A stretch of 64,000 nt of DNA, taken from NCBI RefSeq assembly GCF_004028155.1, contig NZ_SBII01000013.1, positions 1 through 64,000 of the forward strand, given 5' to 3'. Source of the stretch: Flavobacterium cerinum. Lineage in GTDB: Bacteria; Bacteroidota; Bacteroidia; Flavobacteriales; Flavobacteriaceae. Made by a program: the position numbers and the translations under genes. The notes under the pieces were generated by a model. The model worked only from the letters and a program-made list of their open reading frames with translations, did not search any database and had not been told where the DNA came from. Positions 55,206 through 63,015 of the stretch are shown here, in pieces. Within the stretch, counting starts at the first letter, position 1. Each line of letters begins with the position of its first letter.

Positions 55206-55676
55206 ATGAATAGAATATTTTTGACTTTTATATTGCTGTGCAGTTTTTATGCAATAGCTCAAGAGGATTCGGATGCCGATACAGCACTCTTTAACTATGA
55301 CTTGGAAGGACTAACCATTGATGGGAAAGTAGGCGATAAGATCACGCTTCAAAATCTTAATTTTGAGAGGGGAGGTCATGAATTGCGGCTTAAATCAGAA
55401 CCTGTACTTAAGGAGCTCTTAAAGATCATGGAAGATCATCCTGATCTCAAGATCCAAATACAAGGACATATATGTTGTCTTAATGATGATTCGAATGAGG
55501 TGTCGAGTGCAAGGGCAGAACTGGTGCATAATTACCTTAGGGATAATTGCATTGATGAAGAACGCATTTCGTATAAAGACTTTGGAGGAACAAAACCTAT
55601 TTATCCAATGCCCGAGAAAAATAAAAAACAGCGCGAAAAGAATCGCAGAGTAGAAATCGAGATAATTGAAAATTAA
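55206..55676 (+). CDS. OmpA-like protein D of the array: single Cys-Cys OmpA domain
   Basis: 156 residues, signal peptide MNRIFLTFILLCSFYAIAQ. Same single-domain layout as C: IDGKVGDKITLQNLNFERGG, IQGHICCLNDDSNE with Cys90-Cys91, SARAELVHNYL, DFGGTKPIYPMPEKN and NRRVEIEII. It has an additional Cys115 in the helix before the last strand (DNCIDEERIS), absent from the other four. Begins two bases after C; 53 bp separate it from E, where a weak -7-like TACTTTCG occurs. Confidence 0.82.
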   Translation: MNRIFLTFILLCSFYAIAQEDSDADTALFNYDLEGLTIDGKVGDKITLQNLNFERGGHELRLKSEPVLKELLKIMEDHPDLKIQIQGHICCLNDDSNEVSSARAELVHNYLRDNCIDEERISYKDFGGTKPIYPMPEKNKKQREKNRRVEIEIIEN

Positions 55677-55729
55677 TTTTTCTGTAATAAATAATTAGTT
55701 ACTTTCGTTTTATAAAGAAATACATCCCC

Positions 55730-56623
55730 ATGAAAAAGCTGTTTTCGGTACTTATATTTTCCTTATTATTTTCGATGACAATACAGGCGCAGGAACAATT
55801 TTCACTGTACTTCGAGACGAATAAATACGATCTTAAAAAATCAGAATCGGCCAGGCTTTCCGAATGGCTTACTAAGAATGCGACCTCAAAAATACTTGCT
55901 ATAAACGGCTACACCGATGAAGACGGAAGCGTTGGGCTTAACGATACACTGGCACAACATAGGGTGTCTCATGTATTCAGTCTGATAAAAAACAAAGTAA
56001 AAATAAGATCTGATTTTAAGACCCGAAGCTTTGGGAAGCTTCACAAGCAGTCGCCTGTAAAGGCAGAGAACCGTAAGGTGGTTATTTACTATCTGGAGGA
56101 AAAAGACCTGGCTAAAGAAAATGAGATACTGGGTATTAAAGAAGAACCGAAACCTGTTGTTAAACCAGCCGGACCTATTGTTTACCCAAGTAAAGTAATG
56201 GTCCGTAAACCTGATGGAAAAGAAGAAGAGATTGTATTGAATGTGGAATTCATGAAAAAAGTGGGTGAGGCAAAAGCGGGAGAGAAATTAAGGATAGATA
56301 ACCTGAACTTTTACGAGAACAGCTATGTCTTCATGCCTGATTCAAGACCTAAGCTATACGAACTTTTAGAAACCATGAAACTGCACCCGAGACTGAAGAT
56401 AAAGCTTCATGGACACGTATGTTGTATGAAAGCCGATCGTAAAAACCTGTCTACCGAAAGGGCAAAAGCCATTATGATGTTCCTTAACGGACAGGGCATC
56501 GAGAAAACCCGCCTGTCGTTTGAAGGTTTTGGCGTGAGCCAGCCTATGTACCCTATTCCCGAAAAAACTCCCGAAGAACGCGAAGCTAACCGCAGGGTAG
56601 AGGTATTGGTGGTAGAGAACTAA
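55730..56623 (+). CDS. OmpA-like protein E of the array: canonical plus Cys-Cys OmpA domains with linker
   Basis: 297 residues, signal peptide MKKLFSVLIFSLLFSMTIQA. Domain 1 (about 23-122) has GYTDEDG (Asp63) but a weaker helix motif (LAQHRVSHV). A ~45-residue linker rich in Pro/Lys/Glu (EEPKPVVKPAGPIVYPSK) leads to domain 2: EKLRIDNLNFYENS, LHGHVCCMKADRKN with Cys231-Cys232, TERAKAIMMFL, GFGVSQPMYPIPEK and ANRRVEVLVV. It is the most diverged member. Its last four bases overlap the convergent gene at 56620. Confidence 0.82.
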   Translation: MKKLFSVLIFSLLFSMTIQAQEQFSLYFETNKYDLKKSESARLSEWLTKNATSKILAINGYTDEDGSVGLNDTLAQHRVSHVFSLIKNKVKIRSDFKTRSFGKLHKQSPVKAENRKVVIYYLEEKDLAKENEILGIKEEPKPVVKPAGPIVYPSKVMVRKPDGKEEEIVLNVEFMKKVGEAKAGEKLRIDNLNFYENSYVFMPDSRPKLYELLETMKLHPRLKIKLHGHVCCMKADRKNLSTERAKAIMMFLNGQGIEKTRLSFEGFGVSQPMYPIPEKTPEEREANRRVEVLVVEN

Positions 56624-57309
56624 TAGGTTTCGCTGAATTTTGTTTTCTGCTTTTTCATATTATTCTCCCAACCATACGGGAAAATCCCATGATCATTTGT
56701 CATGATCTTTTTCATCTCCGCTTTAACACGGTTCTGGATGGCTAAGGGCAGTGCATAGAATTTAGCATCTACCTGAGTATTACGCTCATTATCTAATACG
56801 CCATTTTGATGTCTTATAGCAATTTTCTCGCCTTTATAGAAGACCAGTATCTTTATACGCCCGTCATCATAACCGTTATAGCCGTTAGTTCCATATACAA
56901 GGATAGGATCAGTAATTCCATCTTTGTCGATATCCTCAAAAGAGCAGTACTTTGTCCAAAACCAGATAGATTCTTCCATTTCATCTGTTCCATTGATCAC
57001 TGAGGTAAAGTCGTTCACTTCCCATTGCTTTTCCAACGCAGCAGTTTCCTGTTTTACATTCACCGCCTTTATTTTATAGTGCAGCGTGTCCTTCTCTTTT
57101 GTACCGTCAAACTTTTCAGAAAGTGCTACATAAAACTTCCCGCTCTTATCGGTATAACTGTACACCCTGAAAACAGGATATTCGATACCGAGCTGTGCTT
57201 TAACTTCTGAAGTAAAAATCTTAGTAGCTTCCGATTTAGGAAGTTTAATGCCTTGGCTGAACATATAGCTAACGCTAAGAAGAAGGGATATGGAAAGTAG
57301 TTTTTTCAA
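56620..57309 (-). CDS. Exported protein of unknown function
   Basis: About 229 residues if it begins at the TTG at 57309, which would give a good signal peptide (MKKLLSISLLLSVSYMFSQG). An ATG at 57396 lengthens it by 29 residues that bury the signal sequence, so I prefer the TTG. The mature part is beta-rich and contains CSFEDIDKDGITDPILVYGTNG, an Asp-rich segment resembling surface proteins with calcium-type loops. No family is named with confidence. Overlaps the end of the array's last gene by four bases on the opposite strand. Confidence 0.65.
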   Translation of the reverse strand: MKKLLSISLLLSVSYMFSQGIKLPKSEATKIFTSEVKAQLGIEYPVFRVYSYTDKSGKFYVALSEKFDGTKEKDTLHYKIKAVNVKQETAALEKQWEVNDFTSVINGTDEMEESIWFWTKYCSFEDIDKDGITDPILVYGTNGYNGYDDGRIKILVFYKGEKIAIRHQNGVLDNERNTQVDAKFYALPLAIQNRVKAEMKKIMTNDHGIFPYGWENNMKKQKTKFSETY

Positions 57310-57427
57310 GGGTATGATTTTAAGTGCATCTGGGCTTTCTTCATTATTAGAAGGAAACTTGTTAGTAAAACTAACAAAATCTAATTTAACAGCCAATTTA
57401 CTCTGGTAAAATTGCTATACCGTTACA

Positions 57428-57458
57428 TTGTATAATTGCTACATTAAAACTATCTTTG
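57428..57458 (+). promoter_or_regulatory. purM promoter (TTG-N20-TATCTTTG)
   Basis: TTG at 57428-57430 and TATCTTTG at 57451-57458, 25 bp before the ATG, is one of the best matches to the -33/-7 pattern in the window. Confidence 0.65.
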
Positions 57459-57483
57459 CGATTCAAATTACAAACCCATATTT

Positions 57484-58662
57484 ATGAGTTCTGATACCAG
57501 TAAACGTTACAGCCAAAGAGGTGTTTCTGCATCTAAGGAAGACGTACACAACGCCATAAAAAACATTGATAAAGGCTTATTTCCTAAAGCATTCTGTAAG
57601 ATCGTCCCTGACCATCTTACGCAGGATGAGGATTACTGCCTTATAATGCATGCCGATGGTGCAGGCACAAAATCGTCTTTAGCGTATATGTACTGGAAAG
57701 AAACCGGAGATATTTCGGTTTGGAAAGGCATAGCTCAGGATGCGCTTATCATGAATATTGACGACCTGCTTTGTGTAGGTGCTGCAGATAATATCATGTT
57801 GTCATCAACTATCGGGCGTAACAAAAATGTTATTCCGGGCGAAGTGCTTTCGGCGATCATCAACGGTACCGAAGAACTTATTGAAGAACTAAAAACATTC
57901 GGTGTAACCATCCATTCAACAGGTGGTGAAACTGCTGATGTGGGTGATTTGGTACGTACTATTATTGTAGACTCTACGGTAACGGCGCGTATGAAACGCA
58001 GTGATGTCGTAGATAATGCCAACATTAAACCGGGCGATGTGATCGTAGGTCTTGCTTCTTTCGGACAGGCGTCTTACGAGAAAGGTTACAACGGCGGTAT
58101 GGGAAGTAACGGATTAACATCTGCACGCCATGATGTTTTCGATAACTATCTTGCTCAAAAATATCCTGAAAGCTTTGATGCTTCTGTACCATCAGAACTG
58201 GTATACTCAGGAAAAACAAAACTAACGGATGCTGTAGAAGGCAGCCCTATTGATGCAGGTAAGCTGGTACTTTCGCCAACGCGTACGTATGCACCTATCA
58301 TCAAAAAAATATTAGAGAAATACTCTCCAAAAGATATTCACGGAATGGTACATTGCAGTGGTGGTGCTCAAACCAAGATCCTGCACTTTGTAGATAACGT
58401 TCACGTGATAAAAGACAATTTGTTCCCTGTTCCTCCACTATTCAAGTTGATCCAGGAGAACTCGGGTACCGACTGGAAAGAGATGTACCAGGTGTTTAAC
58501 TGCGGACACAGAATGGAAGTATATGTTCCTGAAAACATTGCACAGGATATCATTGCGATCTCTAAATCATTCAATGTAGATGCTCAGGTGGTAGGAAGGG
58601 TAGAAGCTTCTGAAACTAAAAAGCTGACAATAGAAAGCGAATACGGTACTTTTACCTATTAA
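57484..58662 (+). CDS. purM: Phosphoribosylformylglycinamidine cyclo-ligase (AIR synthase)
   Basis: 392 residues. It converts FGAM to AIR with ATP in purine synthesis. Visible family segments: MHADGAGTKSSLAY, KGIAQDALIMNIDDLLCVGA (AIR synthase N-terminal core), STGGETADVGDLV and, in the C-terminal half, VHCSGGAQTKILHF and YQVFNCGHRMEVYV. It is longer than the ~345-residue E. coli type, as is usual in Bacteroidota. Own promoter and terminator indicate a single-gene unit. Confidence 0.92.
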   Translation: MSSDTSKRYSQRGVSASKEDVHNAIKNIDKGLFPKAFCKIVPDHLTQDEDYCLIMHADGAGTKSSLAYMYWKETGDISVWKGIAQDALIMNIDDLLCVGAADNIMLSSTIGRNKNVIPGEVLSAIINGTEELIEELKTFGVTIHSTGGETADVGDLVRTIIVDSTVTARMKRSDVVDNANIKPGDVIVGLASFGQASYEKGYNGGMGSNGLTSARHDVFDNYLAQKYPESFDASVPSELVYSGKTKLTDAVEGSPIDAGKLVLSPTRTYAPIIKKILEKYSPKDIHGMVHCSGGAQTKILHFVDNVHVIKDNLFPVPPLFKLIQENSGTDWKEMYQVFNCGHRMEVYVPENIAQDIIAISKSFNVDAQVVGRVEASETKKLTIESEYGTFTY

Positions 58663-58667
58663 TATAG

Positions 58668-58693
58668 AAATCCGCCAATTGGCGGATTTTTTT
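58668..58693 (+). terminator. Intrinsic terminator after purM
   Basis: AAATCCGCCAATTGGCGGATTT, a perfect palindrome, followed by T. Confidence 0.88.
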
Positions 58694-58740
58694 ATGCTCT
58701 TGTGTTTAGATGCGCTTTGACAAGCTCAGCTTGACAGTGA

Positions 58741-58775
58741 TTGTCATTTCGATCGCAGCGCAGTGGAGAAATCTC
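58741..58775. repeat. Dispersed intergenic repeat, partial copy 3
   Basis: TTGTCATTTCGATCGCAGCG followed by CAGTGGAGAAATCTC shares the TGTCATT(T/C)(C/T)GA end and the AGAAATCTC core of the copies at 23201 and 24163; only one end is present. A related CTTTGACAAGCTCAGC lies just before it. Confidence 0.55.
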
Positions 58776-58818
58776 AGGAACTTGCTATATCCTCTTAAAC
58801 AATTTGTAACTTTAACTC

Positions 58819-59553
58819 ATGACACAAACGAAGAAAACCTTTCTGGACGCACAGTGGCGAAAGCTTGTAATGATCAATTATGCTATCGATCCTGAAGTAC
58901 TAAAACCTTATCTCCCATTCGAAACAGAACTGGATCAGTGGAACGGCACCTGTTACGTCAGCCTCATAGGTTTTATGTTTGTAGATACCCGTATGTTAAA
59001 GATCAGAATTCCTTTCCATGTGAACTTTGAAGAGATTAATCTGCGTTTTTATGTTAAGTACAAAGACAACGAAGAATATAAAAGAGGTGTTGTGTTTATT
59101 AAGGAAATTGTTCCGCGCCCGGCGCTTACGTTTGTGGCCAATGTACTTTATAACGAAAACTACGAAACTTTAAAAACAAAGCATTCGTGGGTTGAGGCAG
59201 ATGATACCCTTACGGTAGAATATGGCTGGAAGAAAAAAGGGGAGTGGCATACCATTAAAACAATATCCGATAAAACAGCTGTAGATATTAAACCTGATAG
59301 TGAAGAAGAATTTATTACCGAACATTTTTGGGGTTATGCTAAAATTTCAGATACCATAACTTCAGAATATGAAGTAGCACACCCAAGATGGCAGATCTAC
59401 CCTATAAGAGATTATGAAGTAAAAGTAGATTTTGAAAAGACCTACGGACCAAATTTTTCCTTTTTACAGGATCAAAAACCGATATCGGTTTATTTGGCAG
59501 AAGGGTCGGAGATAGTAGTTAAAAAGGGTCGGAAGATCAAAATGAAAAAATAA
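58819..59553 (+). CDS. DUF2071 (YqjF-like) protein
   Basis: 244 residues, cytosolic. The acetoacetate-decarboxylase-like fold of DUF2071 is evident: FLDAQWRKLVMINYAIDPEVLKPYLPFETELDQWNGTCYVSLIGFMF at the N-terminus, INLRFYVKYKDNEEYKRGVVFIKEIVPR in the middle, and EYEVAHPRWQIYPIRDYEVKVDF towards the end. No enzymatic activity is established for the family. A palindromic terminator follows. Confidence 0.88.
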   Translation: MTQTKKTFLDAQWRKLVMINYAIDPEVLKPYLPFETELDQWNGTCYVSLIGFMFVDTRMLKIRIPFHVNFEEINLRFYVKYKDNEEYKRGVVFIKEIVPRPALTFVANVLYNENYETLKTKHSWVEADDTLTVEYGWKKKGEWHTIKTISDKTAVDIKPDSEEEFITEHFWGYAKISDTITSEYEVAHPRWQIYPIRDYEVKVDFEKTYGPNFSFLQDQKPISVYLAEGSEIVVKKGRKIKMKK

Positions 59554-59564
59554 TATTTAATATA

Positions 59565-59593
59565 GCAAAGGCTGCCAATTGGCAGCCTTTTGC
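59565..59593 (+). terminator. Intrinsic terminator
   Basis: GCAAAGGCTGCCAATTGGCAGCCTTTTGC; the stem shares the GCCAATTGGC core with the purM terminator. It may serve both convergent genes. Confidence 0.78.
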
Positions 59594-59619
59594 ATTAATA
59601 GTAGGGAAACAATATAAAT

Positions 59620-62289
59620 CTAATTACTAACTACTAGCTTATGAGTTTCGGTAGCACGGTCAGAAACGATCTGCATTACATACGTTCCGGAAGCAAAGCC
59701 TGCCATCCCTATTTCCATGCTCATAGTATCTGCTTTTATTTCTTTAACCAGCTTACCTGTACCAATTTCATAGATGGTTATCGCAGCACCTGTTTCATAT
59801 CCCGGAGCCAGGTCTAACCTGAATAATCCGTTTAATGAAGGATTAGGGTACACCATACTTTTTTGTGAAGCAGCAAATGTATCTACACCAGCTGTAGCGC
59901 AATCCTGTTGTGCTTCATATGCTCCTATATCACGTCTTCCATTAAATACAGCCAAACCGTTCTGGTCTGTAGAATTATCAGCCGGATCACCCATATCGGC
60001 AGCCGGGCTAGGGCAGTTTAAAGTATGTACGGGAGTTCCGTCTTCCATGTCTGTTAGTGTCGAAAGCCCTATCACAATAGGTACTGCAATACTTCCTGTT
60101 ATATCATCTTCTGTTTCCGTAAATACATTTCCGTCTACAGCTGCAACAAGATTAAAACCGTTTGAGGTAATTGTACCATCATTGCCAAAAAGATTCGCTC
60201 CTGAGATCATAGCGGTATTTGTAGTTACGATAGTATTTTTTAAACTGATGGTGTTTGCACCTTCATTAGCTATACCGCCGCCACTTATAATTGCATTGTT
60301 AAGCGCAATAGTATTAGCGTTTATAGTAAGTGCCCCATTATTGAAAATACCGCCGCCATTGGTAAGCGATGTATTTCCTGAAATGGTATTTTTAAGTAGT
60401 GTAGCAGTTCCGCCTTTTAAGTGAAGTCCTCCGCCGCGACCTAATAAACCTTCGGTGCTATTTAATGATAGTGTAGAAGCAGTTACATTTAATATACCGC
60501 CATTGTTGAATATTCCGCCACCGCCATCATTAGCAGTTAAGCCAATAGCACTATTCGCAGTAATATAAGTGCCGGAAACATTCATTGTACCAGTACCGTT
60601 CCAAAGTCCACCGCCCTGTACTGCAATGTTAGAATCAACCAGACTATTGGTAAGTGTTACATTGCCCATTCCTGTCATGTGGATAGCACCACCGTTACCA
60701 GGGGCTGTACCTGCATTATTCGCTGTGAATATAGTATTGTCTATAGTTACAAAACCCGCAGCACCACCATTGTCTTCTATAGCACCACCGGCGCGTTTAG
60801 AAATGTTGGCTGTGAATTCGGTATCTTCAATAGTTACTTTACCACCTACATCATTAAGAATTCCGCCACCGCTTCCGGCAGCACCTTCTGCAATATTTCC
60901 TGATATTTCTGTGTCTCCGCTAATGTTCAGCGTGCCGCTAAGATTATAGATTCCTCCGCCTCCTTGGTCGGCACCTGCACCACTTGCTGTATTATTTGAA
61001 ATTACAGTTCCGCTTATAGTCATAGTTCCTGAACCATTCCATAAACCACCGCCTTCGGCACCTGCATTATTGTTGCTTACCATACCGCCATTTACAGTCA
61101 CAGTACCGGCACCGGTTACGTGAAGTCCTCCGCCATTACCGGGAGAAGTATTGGTAACATTCAGGTTAAGACTTACATCGGTAAGCGATACAAGTCCTGC
61201 AGCGCCTCCATTGTCTTCTATACCACCACCTGCACGGTTAGATATATTACCTGTTATTTCGGCACCTACAATTGTAAGTTTGCCGCCTACATCATTTAAA
61301 ATACCGCCACCGCTTCCTGCTGCACCATTAGCGGTATTGTTACTAATTACCGTTTCGGCATTAATGTTCAGCATACCGCTAAGGTTATAAATACCCCCAC
61401 CGCCTTGGTCGGCACCCGGACCGCTTGCCATATTTTCAGATATAAGTGTACCTTCAATAGTCATGGTTCCTGATCCGTTCCATAAACCGCCACCTTCAGC
61501 AACAGCTGTATTGTTTTTCACGGTACCATCTGTAATTATAGTAGTACCAGCACCGGTAATATGAAGTCCGCCGCCATTTCCGGGAGCAGATCCTGTCATG
61601 TTATTGTCCAGCGTAACACCGTTTAAGGTAATTGTTGTTCCTGCACCAGAGTTTCCTTCAATACCGCCACCAGCTCTGTTAGCCAGGTTTCCGGTAATAG
61701 TACCACCGTTTACAGTAATATTGCCGCCCATACCTGCCATGATGCCGCCACCGCTTCCTGAAGCGCCAATGGCATCATTATCGATAACGCTCGATGTATT
61801 AATAGTAAGTGAACCGTTGGAAATAAAAATACCGCCGCCGCCCTGGCCTGTAATAGCTCCGTTTGCAGTGTTGTTTGAAATGATACTGTTATTGATGAGC
61901 AGGGTAGTACCGGATGCAGAAATGGCTCCGCCATTATCAATTGCAAAGCCATTTGTAAGTGTCAGGTTGTTTATTGTAACATTTCCGGCAGTAAGAAGCA
62001 GTATTCTCGATGTGCCGCCTCCGCTTATCATAGTATTCGTGCTGCCATTACCCATAATGGTAATGTTTTTACTAATAGCTACTTCGCCGGTTAGTGTAAT
62101 CATGTTTCCGTTAAGGGAAGCATTAAACAGGATTGTTCCGCCTGCGGCAATATCCAGTACCGCCTGCCTGAAGGAACCTGCGCCGCTGTTGTTTGTGTTT
62201 GTTACCGTAATAGTTTGGGCATTGGCGCTAAAGCCAATAAGCAAACACAATACAGTAATCATCTTTAAGTAAGTAATTGTTTTTTTCAT
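59620..62289 (-). CDS. Secreted parallel beta-helix protein with T9SS type A sorting domain
   Basis: 889 residues. Signal peptide MKKTITYLKMITVLCLLIGF, cleaved after SANA. The body is a right-handed parallel beta-helix made of short rungs with GGG(I/L) turns (GGGIYNLSG, GGGLWNGSGT, GGGILNDVGGK), like polymorphic-membrane-protein or pectate-lyase-like helices. Three long internal repeats of 147 residues run through about residues 140-580, followed by shorter rungs, a CPSPAADMGDPAD...DIGAYE segment typical of choice-of-anchor proteins, and a type A sorting domain (VYPNPSLNGLFRLDLA...KLVVSN). Probably a surface adhesin or polysaccharide-binding protein; function is inferred. Confidence 0.87.
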   Translation of the reverse strand: MKKTITYLKMITVLCLLIGFSANAQTITVTNTNNSGAGSFRQAVLDIAAGGTILFNASLNGNMITLTGEVAISKNITIMGNGSTNTMISGGGTSRILLLTAGNVTINNLTLTNGFAIDNGGAISASGTTLLINNSIISNNTANGAITGQGGGGIFISNGSLTINTSSVIDNDAIGASGSGGGIMAGMGGNITVNGGTITGNLANRAGGGIEGNSGAGTTITLNGVTLDNNMTGSAPGNGGGLHITGAGTTIITDGTVKNNTAVAEGGGLWNGSGTMTIEGTLISENMASGPGADQGGGGIYNLSGMLNINAETVISNNTANGAAGSGGGILNDVGGKLTIVGAEITGNISNRAGGGIEDNGGAAGLVSLTDVSLNLNVTNTSPGNGGGLHVTGAGTVTVNGGMVSNNNAGAEGGGLWNGSGTMTISGTVISNNTASGAGADQGGGGIYNLSGTLNISGDTEISGNIAEGAAGSGGGILNDVGGKVTIEDTEFTANISKRAGGAIEDNGGAAGFVTIDNTIFTANNAGTAPGNGGAIHMTGMGNVTLTNSLVDSNIAVQGGGLWNGTGTMNVSGTYITANSAIGLTANDGGGGIFNNGGILNVTASTLSLNSTEGLLGRGGGLHLKGGTATLLKNTISGNTSLTNGGGIFNNGALTINANTIALNNAIISGGGIANEGANTISLKNTIVTTNTAMISGANLFGNDGTITSNGFNLVAAVDGNVFTETEDDITGSIAVPIVIGLSTLTDMEDGTPVHTLNCPSPAADMGDPADNSTDQNGLAVFNGRRDIGAYEAQQDCATAGVDTFAASQKSMVYPNPSLNGLFRLDLAPGYETGAAITIYEIGTGKLVKEIKADTMSMEIGMAGFASGTYVMQIVSDRATETHKLVVSN
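60560..61880. repeat. Three-copy 441-bp tandem repeat within the beta-helix gene
   Basis: Equivalent points recur every 441 bp: for example TCTTCTAT at 60773, TCTTCTAT at 61214, CCTTCAAT at 61655; and the CCACCGCC...GCACC-type segment at 60607, 61048 and 61489. One unit encodes 147 residues. Ends are approximate. Confidence 0.78.
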
Positions 62290-62432
62290 AAGTAAATAAT
62301 TGATGTTAATTGTAACAGGTACTTACGGTAGTATTGTTTTAATAGTTTTATAATTAGTTAGTTAAATAAAACTTAAATAAAAAATGACTTTTGGCTAATG
62401 ACTGATGTCAAAGGAATAACAGAAAAAAAGCG

Positions 62433-62440
62433 TACTTTTG
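62433..62440 (+). promoter_or_regulatory. Promoter -7 element (TACTTTTG)
   Basis: TACTTTTG lies 26 bp before the ATG at 62467 and inside the longer open frame from 62398, supporting the later start. Confidence 0.5.
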
Positions 62441-62466
62441 TTTCAACAAAAATTATATTATTTTTT

Positions 62467-62904
62467 ATGAAAATAAACTTAAAAACAGGAATCGGAGAAC
62501 TCGTTTTCGGGATGAAAGAAAAAGATGTCAGAGCTATTTATGGCGAACCTGACAGAAATTTTAAAGACGAAGATGATAATACGATTTATCTGTATAACGA
62601 TAAAAAAATGCGTCTTACTTTTTACCAGGAAGAAGATTTTAAATTAGGATATATACTTTCTACAAGTCCTTCTTTAGAGATGTTTTCAACCAAAATTATT
62701 GGCGCAAAATGGTCTGTGGCAGAACCTATTCTAAAACAAAATGGTCTGAAAGATTTCGATATAGAATCATTTGATTCTATTGATAACCACTTTAATGAAG
62801 CCAACTGGATTATATTCCAGGTAGAGTTTAATGAGGTTATTAAAGTAGAACTTGGTGCCACAATTAACAATAAAGACGAATTCGACTGGAAGTTTAAAGC
62901 ATAA
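62467..62904 (+). CDS. Small soluble hypothetical protein
   Basis: 145 residues from the ATG at 62467. It opens MKINLKTGIGELVFGMKEKD and continues VRAIYGEPDRNFKDEDDNTIYLYNDKKMRLTFYQEEDFKLGYILST. The G-GmkEkdVraiyGePd stretch resembles SmpA/BamE-like or immunity-protein (DUF-type) small alpha/beta domains, in which a short helix and a three-stranded sheet follow. It has no signal peptide. I do not assign a family or function. Confidence 0.65.
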   Translation: MKINLKTGIGELVFGMKEKDVRAIYGEPDRNFKDEDDNTIYLYNDKKMRLTFYQEEDFKLGYILSTSPSLEMFSTKIIGAKWSVAEPILKQNGLKDFDIESFDSIDNHFNEANWIIFQVEFNEVIKVELGATINNKDEFDWKFKA

Positions 62905-62962
62905 TCTTTCTCTTAAAGAATTAAGGTTAGTCATGCTGAGACTGTCGTAGCATAAACGCATA

Positions 62963-62996
62963 AAAAAAGGGATTCCAAAACTGGAATCCCTTTTTT
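62963..62996. terminator. Intrinsic terminator between convergent genes
   Basis: AAAAAAGGGATTCCA-AAAC-TGGAATCCCTTTTTT, A and T tracts both sides. Confidence 0.88.
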
Positions 62997-63015
62997 ATAT
63001 TATAAGTGTGGATTA

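Noticed and set aside
59566..59592. Shared GCCAATTGGC core in two terminators as a repeat element
   Set aside because: The cores are short and palindromic and can arise independently; the flanking stems differ.
59774..62272. Long open frames (up to 224 codons) on the strand opposite the beta-helix gene
   Set aside because: They are shadows of the repetitive Gly-rich coding frame: their products are Pro/Ala/Ile-rich low-complexity strings with no family signature, and the opposite frame has a clear signal peptide and sorting domain.
62920..62955. Fourth copy of the dispersed repeat (GTCATGCTGAGACTGTCG)
   Set aside because: Only about 10 bases resemble the consensus end; too little to count as a copy.
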